This document shows, in pieces, positions 53,742-64,000 of a DNA stretch of 64,000 bases. The notes under the pieces are model-generated. The model did no database searches. It was not told where the DNA came from and saw only the letters and a program-made list of their open reading frames with translations. This DNA is from Gloeocapsa sp. PCC 7428 (GTDB lineage Bacteria > Cyanobacteriota > Cyanobacteriia > Cyanobacteriales > Chroococcidiopsidaceae): NCBI RefSeq assembly GCF_000317555.1, contig NC_019745.1:3100001-3164000 (forward strand). The letters run 5' to 3'. The position numbers were made by a program, and so were the translations under genes. The first letter of the stretch is position 1, and each line of letters starts with the position of its first letter.

Positions 53742-53837
53742 ATGAATACGCATGACTTATTGATGCTGATATTGCTACTTACACCTGGTATTCTCCTTTC
53801 AGTTTTGATTATGGCCACTTTTGCTGCTGGTGGCTGA
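53742..53837 (+). CDS. Small membrane peptide, 31 residues
   Basis: Read directly from the sequence: ATG at 53742 to TGA at 53835-53837. AGAAGGAG lies 8 bases before the ATG, one of the strongest ribosome binding sites in the window. The product starts MNTHDLL and then has one hydrophobic helix (LLMLILLLTPGILLSVLIMA, about residues 6-25) with a Pro-Gly in the middle and ends in AAGG. It is like the one-helix small subunits of NDH-1 or photosystem complexes, but I cannot match it to a known one. Confidence 0.7.
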   Translation: MNTHDLLMLILLLTPGILLSVLIMATFAAGG

Positions 53838-54326
53838 TTGTTATGTGACTGTGGCTCTTGGTTTGATAGTTTAACCTCAAGGCGAGCGTTAAATTTAACA
53901 CAGTCAACGCAAGAGGGGTTCGCTTATTATAAATTATCTCTAACCTTGGCTAGTAGCAAATAGCTTCTATTGCACGCTCGCACCTAATTGATAGAAAAAA
54001 CAGGTGATATACTAAGCAAAACTAGTTATACTCCAGCAATTCCATAAAAATTGCGTAAGAGAGAGAAATTTAAAGCTGAAAATTTAGTAAAATCAGCTAT
54101 CTTAGTTTAGGTGTTTATACGCAAAAGGAGGATTTATTATTCTGTCTTCTGACTTTTCTCACAATTGCGCCTCTCTATCTTGGAGTTGATGAAGCACACT
54201 TGTGAGTCAAGTATCGTAAAAAGAAATCGAGAATACTTTTCTTTGCCAAACACAGCGGTGCTACACGTTTACAGTATCACCGGAAAACACTCGTAAAAGT
54301 TGTCATTGGAAAACGACCTTAAAACT
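53838..54326. other. Long leader region before the CURT1-like gene
   Basis: 489 bases. AAGGAGG at 54125-54131 is a perfect ribosome-binding word with no ATG, GTG or TTG at a usable distance; the next codons would be ATT ATT CTG. No other gene or hairpin terminator was found. Confidence 0.45.
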
Positions 54327-54767
54327 ATGGAATCACAAGTGCAACCACCGGAATACGCAAACCCTACTTCTTCGGAAACGATAGGTGTTTCAGATTCAGC
54401 ACCTCTAGCTACTTTACCACCCTCTACACAAGACGAACAGTGGCGGCGTGTTGGCTCGCAAATTTCTGAATTTCTCGCTCAACTACCTGATTATATTGGC
54501 AGATTTTTCAATGAGTACAAGCAGCCGATTATTACTGTCGGTTTAATCCTGGCAGCTATTATTACTGTTAAGGTAGTTCTAGCTGTGTTAGATGCACTCA
54601 ATGATATTCCACTACTTGCACCAACTTTTGAACTCGTAGGAATTGGTTACTCAGTTTGGTTTGTGAATCGCTATTTACTGCAAGCTTCCAAACGCCAAGA
54701 GTTATCACAAGAACTACAATCGTTGAAAAAGCAAGTAATTGGCAGTCAGCAACTACCAGAATCATAA
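54327..54767 (+). CDS. CAAD-domain protein, CURT1-like thylakoid membrane-curvature protein
   Basis: 146 residues from the ATG at 54327; a TTG at 54300 would add nine. A disordered Pro/Ser/Thr-rich N-terminus (1-40) leads to a conserved amphipathic helix (EFLAQLPDYIGRFFNEYK), two membrane helices (ITVGLILAAIITVKVVLAVLDAL, then LVGIGYSVWFVNRYLL) and a C-terminal coiled coil (RQELSQELQSLKKQV). This is the CURT1/CurT layout, which bends thylakoid membranes. Confidence 0.88.
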   Translation: MESQVQPPEYANPTSSETIGVSDSAPLATLPPSTQDEQWRRVGSQISEFLAQLPDYIGRFFNEYKQPIITVGLILAAIITVKVVLAVLDALNDIPLLAPTFELVGIGYSVWFVNRYLLQASKRQELSQELQSLKKQVIGSQQLPES

Positions 54768-54773
54768 AAGCTA

Positions 54774-54929
54774 TTAACCAACATAGCCAATTATAAGGGC
54801 GAGGGGAATTGTATTTAACAAAACCTGCGCCCGTTTATTTTGTCGATATGTTGATTTTCTGACGGTGAGGATAGCGGTTAAAACCGCAACTATACAGACA
54901 AAACCCGTGAAGACAGGTTTTTTAATCAT
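54774..54929 (-). CDS. Possible small membrane protein
   Basis: 51 residues from the ATG at 54929, where GGAAG lies 6 bases upstream. Sequence MIKKPVFTGFVCIVAVLTAILTVRKS has one hydrophobic segment and a second, LLNTIPLALIIGYVG, at the C-terminus. The ribosome binding site and ATG (GCAGGAAGTCTAATGA) are the end of a multi-hairpin repeat, so the gene could be real or an accident of the repeat. Confidence is limited. Confidence 0.4.
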   Translation of the reverse strand: MIKKPVFTGFVCIVAVLTAILTVRKSTYRQNKRAQVLLNTIPLALIIGYVG

Positions 54930-55150
54930 TAGACTTCCTGCATAAATCACAAATGCCTTCCAACTGAAGTTGGGGGCTACAAAACAAAGTGTACTTTCGT
55001 ACACTTAGACAAGACTTTTAACAGTAAGTCCACGGAGGTAGACAGGATTTATTTAGCTGTGAATTTATTCACAAGCACATTCATGCAGGAGTTCTATTGT
55101 TTTGAGTTCACGAAGGTGAACTTAGTTGATTAAGCTGCGACTTCAGTCGC
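54930..55150. repeat. Multi-hairpin dispersed element, copy 3
   Basis: Hairpins CCAACT-ga-AGTTGG (54960-54973), AAGTGTAC-tttc-GTACACTT (54987-55006), TGTGAAT-tt-ATTCACA (55058-55073), AGTTCAC-gaag-GTGAACT (55105-55122) and GCGACT-tc-AGTCGC (55137-55150). GCAGGAG.TTCTA (55085-55097) and, inverted, TAGACTTCCTGC (54931-54942) correspond to the end of copy 2, so this copy is compound. Confidence 0.75.
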
Positions 55151-55164
55151 CAAGCTTGCCCAAT

Positions 55165-56166
55165 TTATTGTTGCTGTTGTACTACGTATTGAGATTGAAT
55201 TGGTTCTACTCTACCTGCACGCACTAAAGCTTGGTAAATAGAAGCAGTTACTTCAGCGCGAGTTGCATTACGGTTTGGTTCTAGCACATTTGTTTCAGGA
55301 TAGTTGACGACTAAACCAGCATCGGTTGCGGCTGCTACTTGTTCAACTGCCCAGTTAGGAATTTGATTGGCATCACCAAATATACCCAATGTCTGATTAG
55401 GATTTTGGGGCGCTGGTAGATTTAAGCCACTTGCTAGCGCCACTAATACTTGGGCGCGCGGAATCTGTTGTTGTGGTCGGAATATATCTCCTGGATACCC
55501 TTGCATAAAGCCACTTCTAATCGCGCTACCGATCGCAGGAACTCCCCAGAAATCAGCGGGAACATCTGTAAAAGCGATCGCCTGTTCTCCAGGTCCTGGC
55601 GGTTGGTCAAAAGCCGCTTGTAAAATTGCGGCAAACTCCGCACGCGTTACCGGTTCATCGGGGCGAAAATAGTCGCCAGCAAAGCCACTCACAATCCCAC
55701 GCGCCGAAAGCGCATCGATAAAGGGACGCGCCCAGTAATTTTCGGGAACATCAACAAATGCAATCGGTTGCAGTTGTTCTGGAGTCGGGGTAGGTGTCGG
55801 TGTTGGTGTTGCTTGCGGGACAGGCGCAGGAACAGGAACAATACCTGCAAAAGGTTGGGGTTGTGCGGGTGCAGGTACAAGCGCTTCGGGTGGCGGTGTC
55901 GTCGGAACGACTGGTGGAAGCGGTAGTATCGGTGATGCTGTTGCGGTTGGTGCGGGAGTTGGTACAAATGTGGGAGTCACCGTTGGAGAGGGTGATGGCG
56001 TTAATAACCCAGGAATACCAACCCAGTCGAAACCGCGATCGCGACGACCAAGTGACCAAAACAAAATTGCCCCAATGGCGCTTAATGCAACCAAAATGGC
56101 GATAAACTCATCAAATCCTAAGGGACTTCTTGGCGATGACGGCGGATCGGGAGGGAGATTTGTCAT
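55165..56166 (-). CDS. SLH-domain protein with membrane anchor
   Basis: 333 residues. One membrane helix (about 20-42), a Pro/Thr/Ala-rich linker (about 52-130, with PTPTPTPTPEQ) and three SLH domains (about 133-190, 197-250, 260-318), for example FVDVPENYWARPFIDALSARGIVSGFAGDYFRPDEPVTRAEFAAIL. SLH domains bind peptidoglycan-linked polymers, so the protein likely spans from the cytoplasmic membrane to the wall. It sits directly downstream, in opposite orientation to repeats at 54930. Confidence 0.9.
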   Translation of the reverse strand: MTNLPPDPPSSPRSPLGFDEFIAILVALSAIGAILFWSLGRRDRGFDWVGIPGLLTPSPSPTVTPTFVPTPAPTATASPILPLPPVVPTTPPPEALVPAPAQPQPFAGIVPVPAPVPQATPTPTPTPTPEQLQPIAFVDVPENYWARPFIDALSARGIVSGFAGDYFRPDEPVTRAEFAAILQAAFDQPPGPGEQAIAFTDVPADFWGVPAIGSAIRSGFMQGYPGDIFRPQQQIPRAQVLVALASGLNLPAPQNPNQTLGIFGDANQIPNWAVEQVAAATDAGLVVNYPETNVLEPNRNATRAEVTASIYQALVRAGRVEPIQSQYVVQQQQ

Positions 56167-56278
56167 CTGAACTACCCAAATAGGTAAATCTAACTCTTAA
56201 AAAAGTAACCCACAGGTGCAAATTTTGAAATACTCCATTTTGGGGAGTTTTACCGAAAAATCGCGAATAAATTTGCCT

Positions 56279-57577
56279 CTAGAGAACTCTTAGCACGCTA
56301 GGAATGCTATCTACTGCTTCGAGGGTACGAATTTCAGCTAAAGATGAGTGAAAATTTCCTTCGCGGACATCGTGGGTGACAACGACGATTTCGGCTAAAT
56401 CGCCTTGCAAACCAATTTGCACAATTGATTCTAGGCTCACGCCGTAGTTGCCAAAACAAGTTCCTAATTTACCAATGACACCAGGACGATCTTTCGTGAG
56501 AAAACGCGCATAAAATCGCGTTGTGAGTTCAGCCATCGGGGCGATCGCGCAATAATCTTGATGCGAACAAGCAAGTAACGGATTGGATTGTGTTTGCAAG
56601 CGATCGCTTTTTGTTTTCAAGACGGCAGCAACGTTCATAATATCTGAAACGACAGCACTTGCCGTCGCCCCAGCCCCTGCTCCAGGACCATAAAACATCA
56701 CTTGTCCCAAAGGTTCGCCTTCGATTAAAATCGCGTTGTAGACGCCATTAATACTCGCTAAAGGATGCGATCGCATCACGAGCGTCGGGTGGACTCTGAC
56801 TGAAAGCGCTGAAGAGGTTTGGGTTCGTTGGGCAATTGCTAAGAGTTTAATCACAAAGCCGAGTTTATCGGCATACGCAATATCTGCTTGACTGACGTTA
56901 CGAATTCCTTCACTATAAACTTCTTGTAGCTTGATGCGCCCGCCAAACGCCAACGAAGCAAGAATCGCAATCTTGTCAGCGGCGTCTAAACCGTCTACAT
57001 CCGCACTCGGATCGGCTTCAGCGTAACCGAGTTTTTGGGCATCGGCTAAAACTGCGTTAAAGTCACTACCTTCGGTTTGCATGCGTGTCAGGATGTAGTT
57101 CGTTGTGCCATTCACAATCCCTGTTACGGCTTGAATGCGGTTAACGCTTAAAGCTTGCTTGAGTGGTTGAATCACAGGAATACCGCCGCCTACCGCCGCT
57201 TCTAGCATGACGTAGACACCCGCCGCATTCGCCGCTGTAAAAATTTCGTCCCCATAACGCGAAATTACGGCTTTATTGGCGGTGACGACGTGTTTTCCGT
57301 GATGAATTGCTTTGAGGATGAGCGATCGCGCGGGTTCTAATCCACCTAAAACCTCGACAACAATATCCACCTCTGACGCAGTAACTATTGCTTCTAAATC
57401 TGTTGTCAATATATCTTTCGGAAGATTTACACCACGCTCTTTGTCGAGCGATCGTACTCCGATTTGGTAAATTTCGATTTCTTGTAATAACGGATGCCGT
57501 CCAGCAGAATCGAGTAGTACCTGTGCAGTACCCGTGCCAACGGTTCCTAATCCGAGCAAACCAACTTTAAAAGTCAC
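56279..57577 (-). CDS. hom: Homoserine dehydrogenase
   Basis: 432 residues from the GTG at 57577, giving VTFKVGLLGLGTVGTGTAQVLL, the standard start. A TTG at 57628 lies in a heptamer repeat and is rejected. NAD(P)-binding Rossmann GLGTVGTG, TANKAVISRYG, VNGTTNYIL and KLGYAEADPSADVDGLDAADKIAIL (catalytic) are intact, with a C-terminal ACT domain (about 355-432). It reduces aspartate semialdehyde to homoserine for Met and Thr synthesis. Confidence 0.96.
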   Translation of the reverse strand: MTFKVGLLGLGTVGTGTAQVLLDSAGRHPLLQEIEIYQIGVRSLDKERGVNLPKDILTTDLEAIVTASEVDIVVEVLGGLEPARSLILKAIHHGKHVVTANKAVISRYGDEIFTAANAAGVYVMLEAAVGGGIPVIQPLKQALSVNRIQAVTGIVNGTTNYILTRMQTEGSDFNAVLADAQKLGYAEADPSADVDGLDAADKIAILASLAFGGRIKLQEVYSEGIRNVSQADIAYADKLGFVIKLLAIAQRTQTSSALSVRVHPTLVMRSHPLASINGVYNAILIEGEPLGQVMFYGPGAGAGATASAVVSDIMNVAAVLKTKSDRLQTQSNPLLACSHQDYCAIAPMAELTTRFYARFLTKDRPGVIGKLGTCFGNYGVSLESIVQIGLQGDLAEIVVVTHDVREGNFHSSLAEIRTLEAVDSIPSVLRVL

Positions 57578-57620
57578 AGTTTTTCGTACCAGTTCACCAA
57601 AAACAAGGGGTTGGAGGCTA

Positions 57621-57750
57621 GAGGTCAAAGGTCAGGGAACGCCTTTAATGTCAAGCTTCTGAATTTGAGCAAGACGCCTCGTACCTTGGACTACGCCTTC
57701 AGGTATAATTTATCTTCTTCCCCTGATCTCTGACCTCTGATCCCTGACCT

Positions 57751-57751
<1 letters not shown>
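57621..57751. repeat. Heptamer arrays flanking the hom-petH gap
   Basis: GAGGTCA and AAGGTCA at 57621-57634 upstream of hom; TGATCTC, TGACCTC, TGATCCC, TGACCTC at 57724-57751, the last touching the petH stop codon. The two are inverted relative to each other and use the same word as the array at 1160. Confidence 0.8.
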
Positions 57752-59591
<1,840 letters not shown>

Positions 59592-60605
59592 ATGACCAGT
59601 AAGCCGGACCGCGTGGTTCTAATTGGCGTTGCCGGAGACTCCGGATGCGGGAAATCCACCTTCTTACGCCGTTTAACAGATTTATTTGGAGAAGAATTTC
59701 TCACGGTCATCTGTCTCGATGACTATCATAGTTTGGATCGCAAACAGCGTAAAGAAACAGGAATTACTGCACTTGACCCAAGAGCAAATAATTTTGACCT
59801 AATGTACGAGCAGATCAAAGCGCTCAAGAACGGTCAAGCGATTGATAAACCGATTTATAACCACGAGACCGGTATGATCGACCCGCCAGAGCGGGTAGAG
59901 CCGAATCATATTATTGTGGTCGAAGGTTTACATCCGTTGTATGACGAGCGGGTGCGATCGCTCCTCGACTTCAGCGTTTATTTAGACATCAGCGACGAAG
60001 TCAAAATTGCGTGGAAAATTCAACGCGACATGGCTGAACGCGGTCATCGTTACGAAGACGTGCTGCAAGCGATTAATGCGCGTCGTCCTGACTTCCAAGC
60101 GTACATCGAGCCACAAAGAGAATTTGCAGATGTCGTATTGCAGGTATTACCTACCAATCTGATTAAAGACGACACCGAACGCAAAGTATTGCGCGTGCGA
60201 ATGCTTCAACGCGAAGGTAAAGAAGGCTTCGAGCCAGTGTATCTATTTGACGAAGGTTCCACAATTCATTGGACGCCTTGTGGTCGCAAACTGACCTGCT
60301 CGTATCCTGGAATGCGACTGTTCTACGGCTCTGATGTCTATTATGGTCGATACGTTTCGGTGCTAGAAGTCGATGGTCAGTTCGACCGATTGGAAGAAGT
60401 CAGCTACATCGAGACGCATTTGAGCAATACTTCGACCAAGTATCCTGGTGAAATGACGCATTTATTGCTACAGCACCGCGAGTATCCTGGCTCGAACAAT
60501 GGCACAGGATTATTCCAGGTGTTGACAGGCTTGAAAATGCGGGCAACTTATGAGCGTTTGATGGCAGCTAAGAATAAAGAAGCTAAAGTTGCTGTTCAGG
60601 TTTAG
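59592..60605 (+). CDS. prk: Phosphoribulokinase
   Basis: 337 residues, full length. P-loop GDSGCGKST contains Cys19 and VICLDDYHS contains Cys41, the redox-regulated pair of cyanobacterial and plant enzymes; a second pair (WTPCGRKLTC) lies near 232-238. Catalytic Asp42 follows Cys41 and VEGLHPLYDERVR is intact. It phosphorylates ribulose 5-phosphate in the Calvin cycle and is switched off by CP12/GAPDH. A strong terminator follows at 60632. Confidence 0.98.
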   Translation: MTSKPDRVVLIGVAGDSGCGKSTFLRRLTDLFGEEFLTVICLDDYHSLDRKQRKETGITALDPRANNFDLMYEQIKALKNGQAIDKPIYNHETGMIDPPERVEPNHIIVVEGLHPLYDERVRSLLDFSVYLDISDEVKIAWKIQRDMAERGHRYEDVLQAINARRPDFQAYIEPQREFADVVLQVLPTNLIKDDTERKVLRVRMLQREGKEGFEPVYLFDEGSTIHWTPCGRKLTCSYPGMRLFYGSDVYYGRYVSVLEVDGQFDRLEEVSYIETHLSNTSTKYPGEMTHLLLQHREYPGSNNGTGLFQVLTGLKMRATYERLMAAKNKEAKVAVQV

Positions 60606-60631
60606 AAGTGAGTGGCTCATGAGTTTTTTTA

Positions 60632-60660
60632 GGGGCGCAGCACAATGCGTCCTTTTTTTT
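60632..60660 (+). terminator. Rho-independent terminator of prk
   Basis: Stem GGGGCGCA (60632-60639) with TGCGTCC (60646-60652), followed by eight T. Located 27 bases after the prk stop. Confidence 0.85.
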
Positions 60661-60730
60661 AACGAACCACAGAGGAGCCACTTCCGTGCGGAGGTTTCCT
60701 CCGTTGAGGAAAGTGGCGTAGCACAGAGAA
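60661..60730 (+). repeat. Dispersed palindromic element, copy D
   Basis: Full flank AACGAACCACAGAGG, outer stem GCCACTT (60677-60683) with AAGTGGC (60711-60717), inner stem CGGAGG-TTT-CCTCCG (60689-60703), then GCACAGAGA. A flank-only remnant recurs at 63962-63976 near the window end and at about 61120-61155. Confidence 0.9.
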
Positions 60731-60734
60731 AAGA

Positions 60735-61115
60735 TTAAGAGAGAATTATGCGTTTGATACCATTTTTAAGGAGAGGGACGTTGAAGTTGATCAGTAGGGC
60801 AAGCGGATAACCTGTCATTTTTAAGTATGAGAGGACTTGGGCTTCGTGAATTGGGGCGAGTTTTTCGACTGCTTTTAATTCAACGATTAAAGTGTTGCTA
60901 ATGAGTAAATCTAATCTGCCTTCTCCAACTTGCTCTCCTTTATAACGCACAGCAACGACTGGCTGGCGCGTAAACGGTATTTTACGTAGCCGAAGCTCAA
61001 CACATAAAGCCTCCTCGTAAACAGTCTCTAAAAAACCTGGCCCCAACAAGCGATGAACCTCAATCGCCGCTCCAATCAAAGCCCCAGTTAACTGACTAAC
61101 ATTCTCTCCTAACAT
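60735..61115 (-). CDS. GxxExxY family protein (PD-(D/E)xK-like)
   Basis: 126 residues from the ATG at 61115, with GAGGAGAAG directly upstream. The frame extends to 61220, but that part is encoded by repeat sequence ([11 protein letters not shown]). The core is [37 protein letters not shown], containing GxxExxY, followed by [44 protein letters not shown], a DxLx..ELK nuclease-like core. Members are common and of unknown function. It is divergent from valS, 96 bases apart. Confidence 0.9.
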   Translation of the reverse strand: MLGENVSQLTGALIGAAIEVHRLLGPGFLETVYEEALCVELRLRKIPFTRQPVVAVRYKGEQVGEGRLDLLISNTLIVELKAVEKLAPIHEAQVLSYLKMTGYPLALLINFNVPLLKNGIKRIILS

Positions 61116-61210
61116 CTTCTCCTCTGCGCTCTCTGCGCCTCTGTGGTTCGTTCCTTCCATCACCCTGTGGCAAAATCTTATATAAGCTGTTCTCATATAG
61201 TCTTCCCTCC

Positions 61211-63946
61211 ATGACCGCAACCGTGACCAATTTGCCTAGCCTCTACGAACCTTTCTCCACCGAAGCCAAATGGCAAAAAGCGTGGGAGGAAAACCAAATA
61301 TACAAAGCTAACCCTGAAAACGGCGGCGACCCTTACTGCATCGTCATTCCGCCGCCGAATGTCACGGGTAGTTTGCACATGGGACACGCCTTTGAAAGTG
61401 CCTTGATTGATACGCTGGTGCGCTACCACCGCATGAAAGGACGCAATACACTGTGGCTTCCTGGGACGGATCACGCGAGTATTGCTGTGCAGGCAATTTT
61501 GGAAAAACAACTCAAGGCGGAGGGTAAAACGCGCTACGACTTGGGGCGCGAGCAGTTTCTCGAACGCGCTTGGCAATGGAAGGCAGAATCGGGTGGGACA
61601 ATCGTCAACCAACTGCGACGCTTGGGTGTGTCGGTAGATTGGTCGCGGGAACGCTTTACGATGGATGAAGGTTTATCGAAGGCGGTTTTAGAAGCTTTTG
61701 TGCGGTTGTATGAAGAAGGGTTGATTTATCGCGGAAACTATCTGGTGAATTGGTGTCCAGCTACGCAGTCGGCGGTGTCGGATTTGGAGGTGGAAAGCCA
61801 GGAAGTTAACGGGCATTTGTGGCATTTTCGCTATCCGTTGAGCGATGGATCGGGTTATGTAGAAGTCGCGACGACGCGCCCTGAAACGATGTTGGGTGAT
61901 ACAGCGGTGGCGGTGAATCCGAATGACGATCGCTACAAGCATTTGATCGGTAAAACGCTGACTCTCCCTATTCTCAATCGCGAAATTCCCATAATTGCGG
62001 ATGAGTTGGTGGAGATGGAGTTTGGTACAGGGTGCGTTAAGGTGACTCCGGCGCACGATCCGAATGATTTTGAGATGGGTAAGCGACACGATTTGCCGTT
62101 TATCAACATCATGAACAAGGACGGTACGCTCAATGAAAATGCGGGACCGTTTCAAGGGCAAGATCGGTTTGTGGCGCGGAAGAATGTCGTACAGCAGCTA
62201 GAAACTGACGGGGTTTTAGTCAAGGTAGAAGAGTATAAACATACCGTACCGTATAGCGATCGCGGTAAAGTTCCTGTAGAACCTTTACTTTCAACGCAGT
62301 GGTTTGTCAAAATTCGCCCACTGGCAGATCGAACGCTGGAATTTCTTGATCAACGCAATTCGCCAGAGTTTATTCCACAGCGCTGGACGAAAGTTTATCG
62401 CGACTGGCTAGTTAATCTCAAAGATTGGTGTATCTCGCGTCAGTTGTGGTGGGGACATCAAATTCCTGCTTGGTACGCTGTTAGTGAAACGAATGGGGAA
62501 ATTACGGATGCAACGCCGTTTGTCGTGGCGCGCAGTGCAGCGGAGGCACAAGAGAAAGCTACTGCACAATTTGGAGAAAATGTCAAGTTAGAACAAGACC
62601 CTGATGTTTTAGATACGTGGTTTTCTTCAGGATTATGGCCATTTTCGACTTTGGGCTGGCCTGAGCAAACTCGCGATTTGGAGTTTTATTACCCGACGTC
62701 TACGTTGGTTACAGGCTTTGACATCATTTTCTTCTGGGTGGCGCGGATGACGATGATGGCAGGACATTTTACCGGACAAATGCCATTCAAGGATGTGTAT
62801 ATCCACGGCTTGGTGCGCGATGAAAATAATAAGAAAATGTCGAAGTCGGCAAATAATGGCATTGATCCCTTGATTTTAATTGATAAATATGGTACAGATG
62901 CACTTCGCTACACCTTAATTAAAGAAGTCGCAGGCGCGGGACAAGATATTCGACTCGAATACAATCGCAAAACGGATGAATCAGTTTCAGTCGAAGCATC
63001 GCGTAACTTTGCGAATAAGCTGTGGAATGCGGCGCGGTTTGTGATGATGAACTTGGATGGACAAACACCACAACAACTCCTCGCTCCTCGCTCCTCGCTC
63101 CTCGCTCCTGAACTAAGCGATCGCTGGATTCTGTCGCGGTTCTATCAAGTTGTGCAACAAACGAGTGATTATATCGATAAATATGGATTAGGAGAAGCTG
63201 CGAAGGGACTTTACGATTTCATTTGGGGTGATTTCTGCGATTGGTACATTGAACTTGTGAAATCGCGTCTGCAAAACAAATCGACAACAGCTTCGCGACA
63301 AGTTGCACAACAAACTCTAGCTTATATTTTAGAAGGAATTCTACAACTGCTGCATCCATTTATGCCGCATATTACTGAGGAAATTTGGCACACGCTGACG
63401 CAAGCAGATACAAATCAATTTTTAGCATTGCGATCGTATCCAGAGGTCGATCGAAACCTCATCGATCCAGAGTTGGAACAACGGTTTGATTTACTCATTG
63501 GTACTATCCGCACAATTCGGAATCTACGTGCTGAAGCGGATATTAAGCCTGGAGTTAAAGTCACCGCTTTTTTACAAAGTGAAAGCGCTCATGAGCGCGA
63601 AATTTTGACACAAGGACAATCTTACATTCAGGAATTAGCGAAAGTAGAAACATTAAAGATTACGGCTACTGTCGAGCAAGTTGAATCGGTAATTGCTGGG
63701 GTTATTGGTACGATCCAAGTACTCATTCCGCTTACAGGTGTTGTTGATGTGGAAGCGCTGCGGGCTAAGCTTAAAAAAGATATTGCGAAGCTTGAAGCTG
63801 AAGTCACAGCACTCGCTGCACGGCTGAATAATCCTAATTTTGTGAATAAAGCTCCGGCTGAAGTTGTTCAAGGTGCAAGAGAAGCGCTTGCGGAAGCCCA
63901 AACACAGCTACAGATTCTTCAAGAACGGCTGCGGCGTTTGGCTTAA
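61211..63946 (+). CDS. valS: Valyl-tRNA synthetase
   Basis: 911 residues. HIGH-type motif HMGH (56-59) in [13 protein letters not shown], editing domain (about 190-330), [20 protein letters not shown] motif near 541 ([14 protein letters not shown]), anticodon-binding domain (about 650-800) and C-terminal coiled coil ([24 protein letters not shown]). It charges tRNA-Val. Residues near 623-634 ([12 protein letters not shown]) come from four TCCTCGC heptamers at 63078-63109, in frame between the catalytic core and the anticodon-binding domain. Confidence 0.97.
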   Translation: MTATVTNLPSLYEPFSTEAKWQKAWEENQIYKANPENGGDPYCIVIPPPNVTGSLHMGHAFESALIDTLVRYHRMKGRNTLWLPGTDHASIAVQAILEKQLKAEGKTRYDLGREQFLERAWQWKAESGGTIVNQLRRLGVSVDWSRERFTMDEGLSKAVLEAFVRLYEEGLIYRGNYLVNWCPATQSAVSDLEVESQEVNGHLWHFRYPLSDGSGYVEVATTRPETMLGDTAVAVNPNDDRYKHLIGKTLTLPILNREIPIIADELVEMEFGTGCVKVTPAHDPNDFEMGKRHDLPFINIMNKDGTLNENAGPFQGQDRFVARKNVVQQLETDGVLVKVEEYKHTVPYSDRGKVPVEPLLSTQWFVKIRPLADRTLEFLDQRNSPEFIPQRWTKVYRDWLVNLKDWCISRQLWWGHQIPAWYAVSETNGEITDATPFVVARSAAEAQEKATAQFGENVKLEQDPDVLDTWFSSGLWPFSTLGWPEQTRDLEFYYPTSTLVTGFDIIFFWVARMTMMAGHFTGQMPFKDVYIHGLVRDENNKKMSKSANNGIDPLILIDKYGTDALRYTLIKEVAGAGQDIRLEYNRKTDESVSVEASRNFANKLWNAARFVMMNLDGQTPQQLLAPRSSLLAPELSDRWILSRFYQVVQQTSDYIDKYGLGEAAKGLYDFIWGDFCDWYIELVKSRLQNKSTTASRQVAQQTLAYILEGILQLLHPFMPHITEEIWHTLTQADTNQFLALRSYPEVDRNLIDPELEQRFDLLIGTIRTIRNLRAEADIKPGVKVTAFLQSESAHEREILTQGQSYIQELAKVETLKITATVEQVESVIAGVIGTIQVLIPLTGVVDVEALRAKLKKDIAKLEAEVTALAARLNNPNFVNKAPAEVVQGAREALAEAQTQLQILQERLRRLA
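63078..63109. repeat. In-frame heptamer array within valS
   Basis: TCCTCGC four times (63078-63105) then TCCT. The 21-base double period gives a 7-residue repeat [12 protein letters not shown] in the protein. It lies in the linker before the conserved DRWILSRF motif. Confidence 0.85.
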
Positions 63947-64000
63947 TGTTTCTTGTTTTTTAACGAACCACAGAGTTACAAAGAACACTAAAAAATGAAT

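Noticed and set aside
57578-57628. TTG start of hom at 57628
   Set aside because: It lies in a heptamer repeat; the family start VTFKVGLLGLG begins at the GTG at 57577.

Overview
The window is a gene-dense stretch of a cyanobacterial chromosome. The evidence is genes found only or mainly in oxygenic phototrophs (ndhH, petH with a CpcD-like linker domain, prk, the carotenoid pair cruF-cruG, a CURT1/CAAD protein, a 54-residue metallothionein) and very frequent copies of the octamer GCGATCGC (HIP1), typical of many cyanobacterial genomes. The mix of repeats suggests a Chroococcidiopsis/Gloeocapsopsis-like lineage, but that is a guess. I see no tRNA, rRNA, CRISPR array, transposase or prophage.

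Layout. 1-5.4 kb: a repetitive LEA-like protein cut by the left edge, a Ser/Thr kinase with pentapeptide repeats, a secreted Adhesin_E-like protein, and moeA. 5.7-8.9 kb: RDD membrane protein, then rpmG-rpsR-RNase II. 9.2-11.8 kb: four genes of unknown function for coiled-coil and membrane proteins, the least explained block here. 11.9-14.7 kb: an XPB-like helicase followed by a DUF790/Bax1 nuclease. 14.8-18.0 kb: a glycine-betaine/choline-type ABC transporter interrupted by an opposite-strand Uma2 gene. 18.2-22.4 kb: class IV aminotransferase, gamma-glutamyltransferase, two conserved hypotheticals and a 50-residue small gene. 22.8-27.3 kb: an NAD operon (pncB, nadD, Nudix/NrtR-like, nadE). 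27.3-32.6 kb: small secreted proteins, an orphan ABC ATPase, a TPR protein, YbjQ, a membrane protein and a second Uma2 protein. 32.6-36.3 kb: metH. 36.4-42 kb: methyltransferase, metallothionein with an SmtB-type operator, YajQ, MAPEG, a SLOG-like protein, a PadR/DUF4188 divergent pair, and a BioD/DRTGG protein. 42.5-49.2 kb: glycosyltransferase, dnaX, rnhA, cruG-cruF. 49.6-54.8 kb: membrane protein, rplU-rpmA, ndhH coupled to a MidA/NDUFAF7-type methyltransferase, a 31-residue membrane peptide, and a CURT1-like protein. 55.2-64 kb: SLH protein, hom, petH, prk, a GxxExxY protein and valS.

Three kinds of dispersed repeat run through the window. (1) Heptanucleotide arrays lie in many intergenic regions and also in frame inside nadE, valS and metH. 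(2) A palindromic element with core CGGAGG-NNN-CCTCCG has four copies, one translated within metH and one within the helicase C-terminus. (3) A mosaic element of several small hairpins has three copies, and one end of it carries a ribosome-binding-site-plus-ATG sequence. Several start codons were moved because the longest reading frame runs into these repeats (dnaX, hom, the GxxExxY gene).

Three genes too short for a normal ORF cutoff were found by reading: a 50-residue protein at 22272-22424, the metallothionein at 37469-37633 and a 31-residue membrane peptide at 53742-53837. The best candidates for undescribed biology are the 9.2-11.8 kb coiled-coil cluster, the spread of repeats into coding sequence, and the ndhH-methyltransferase coupling.
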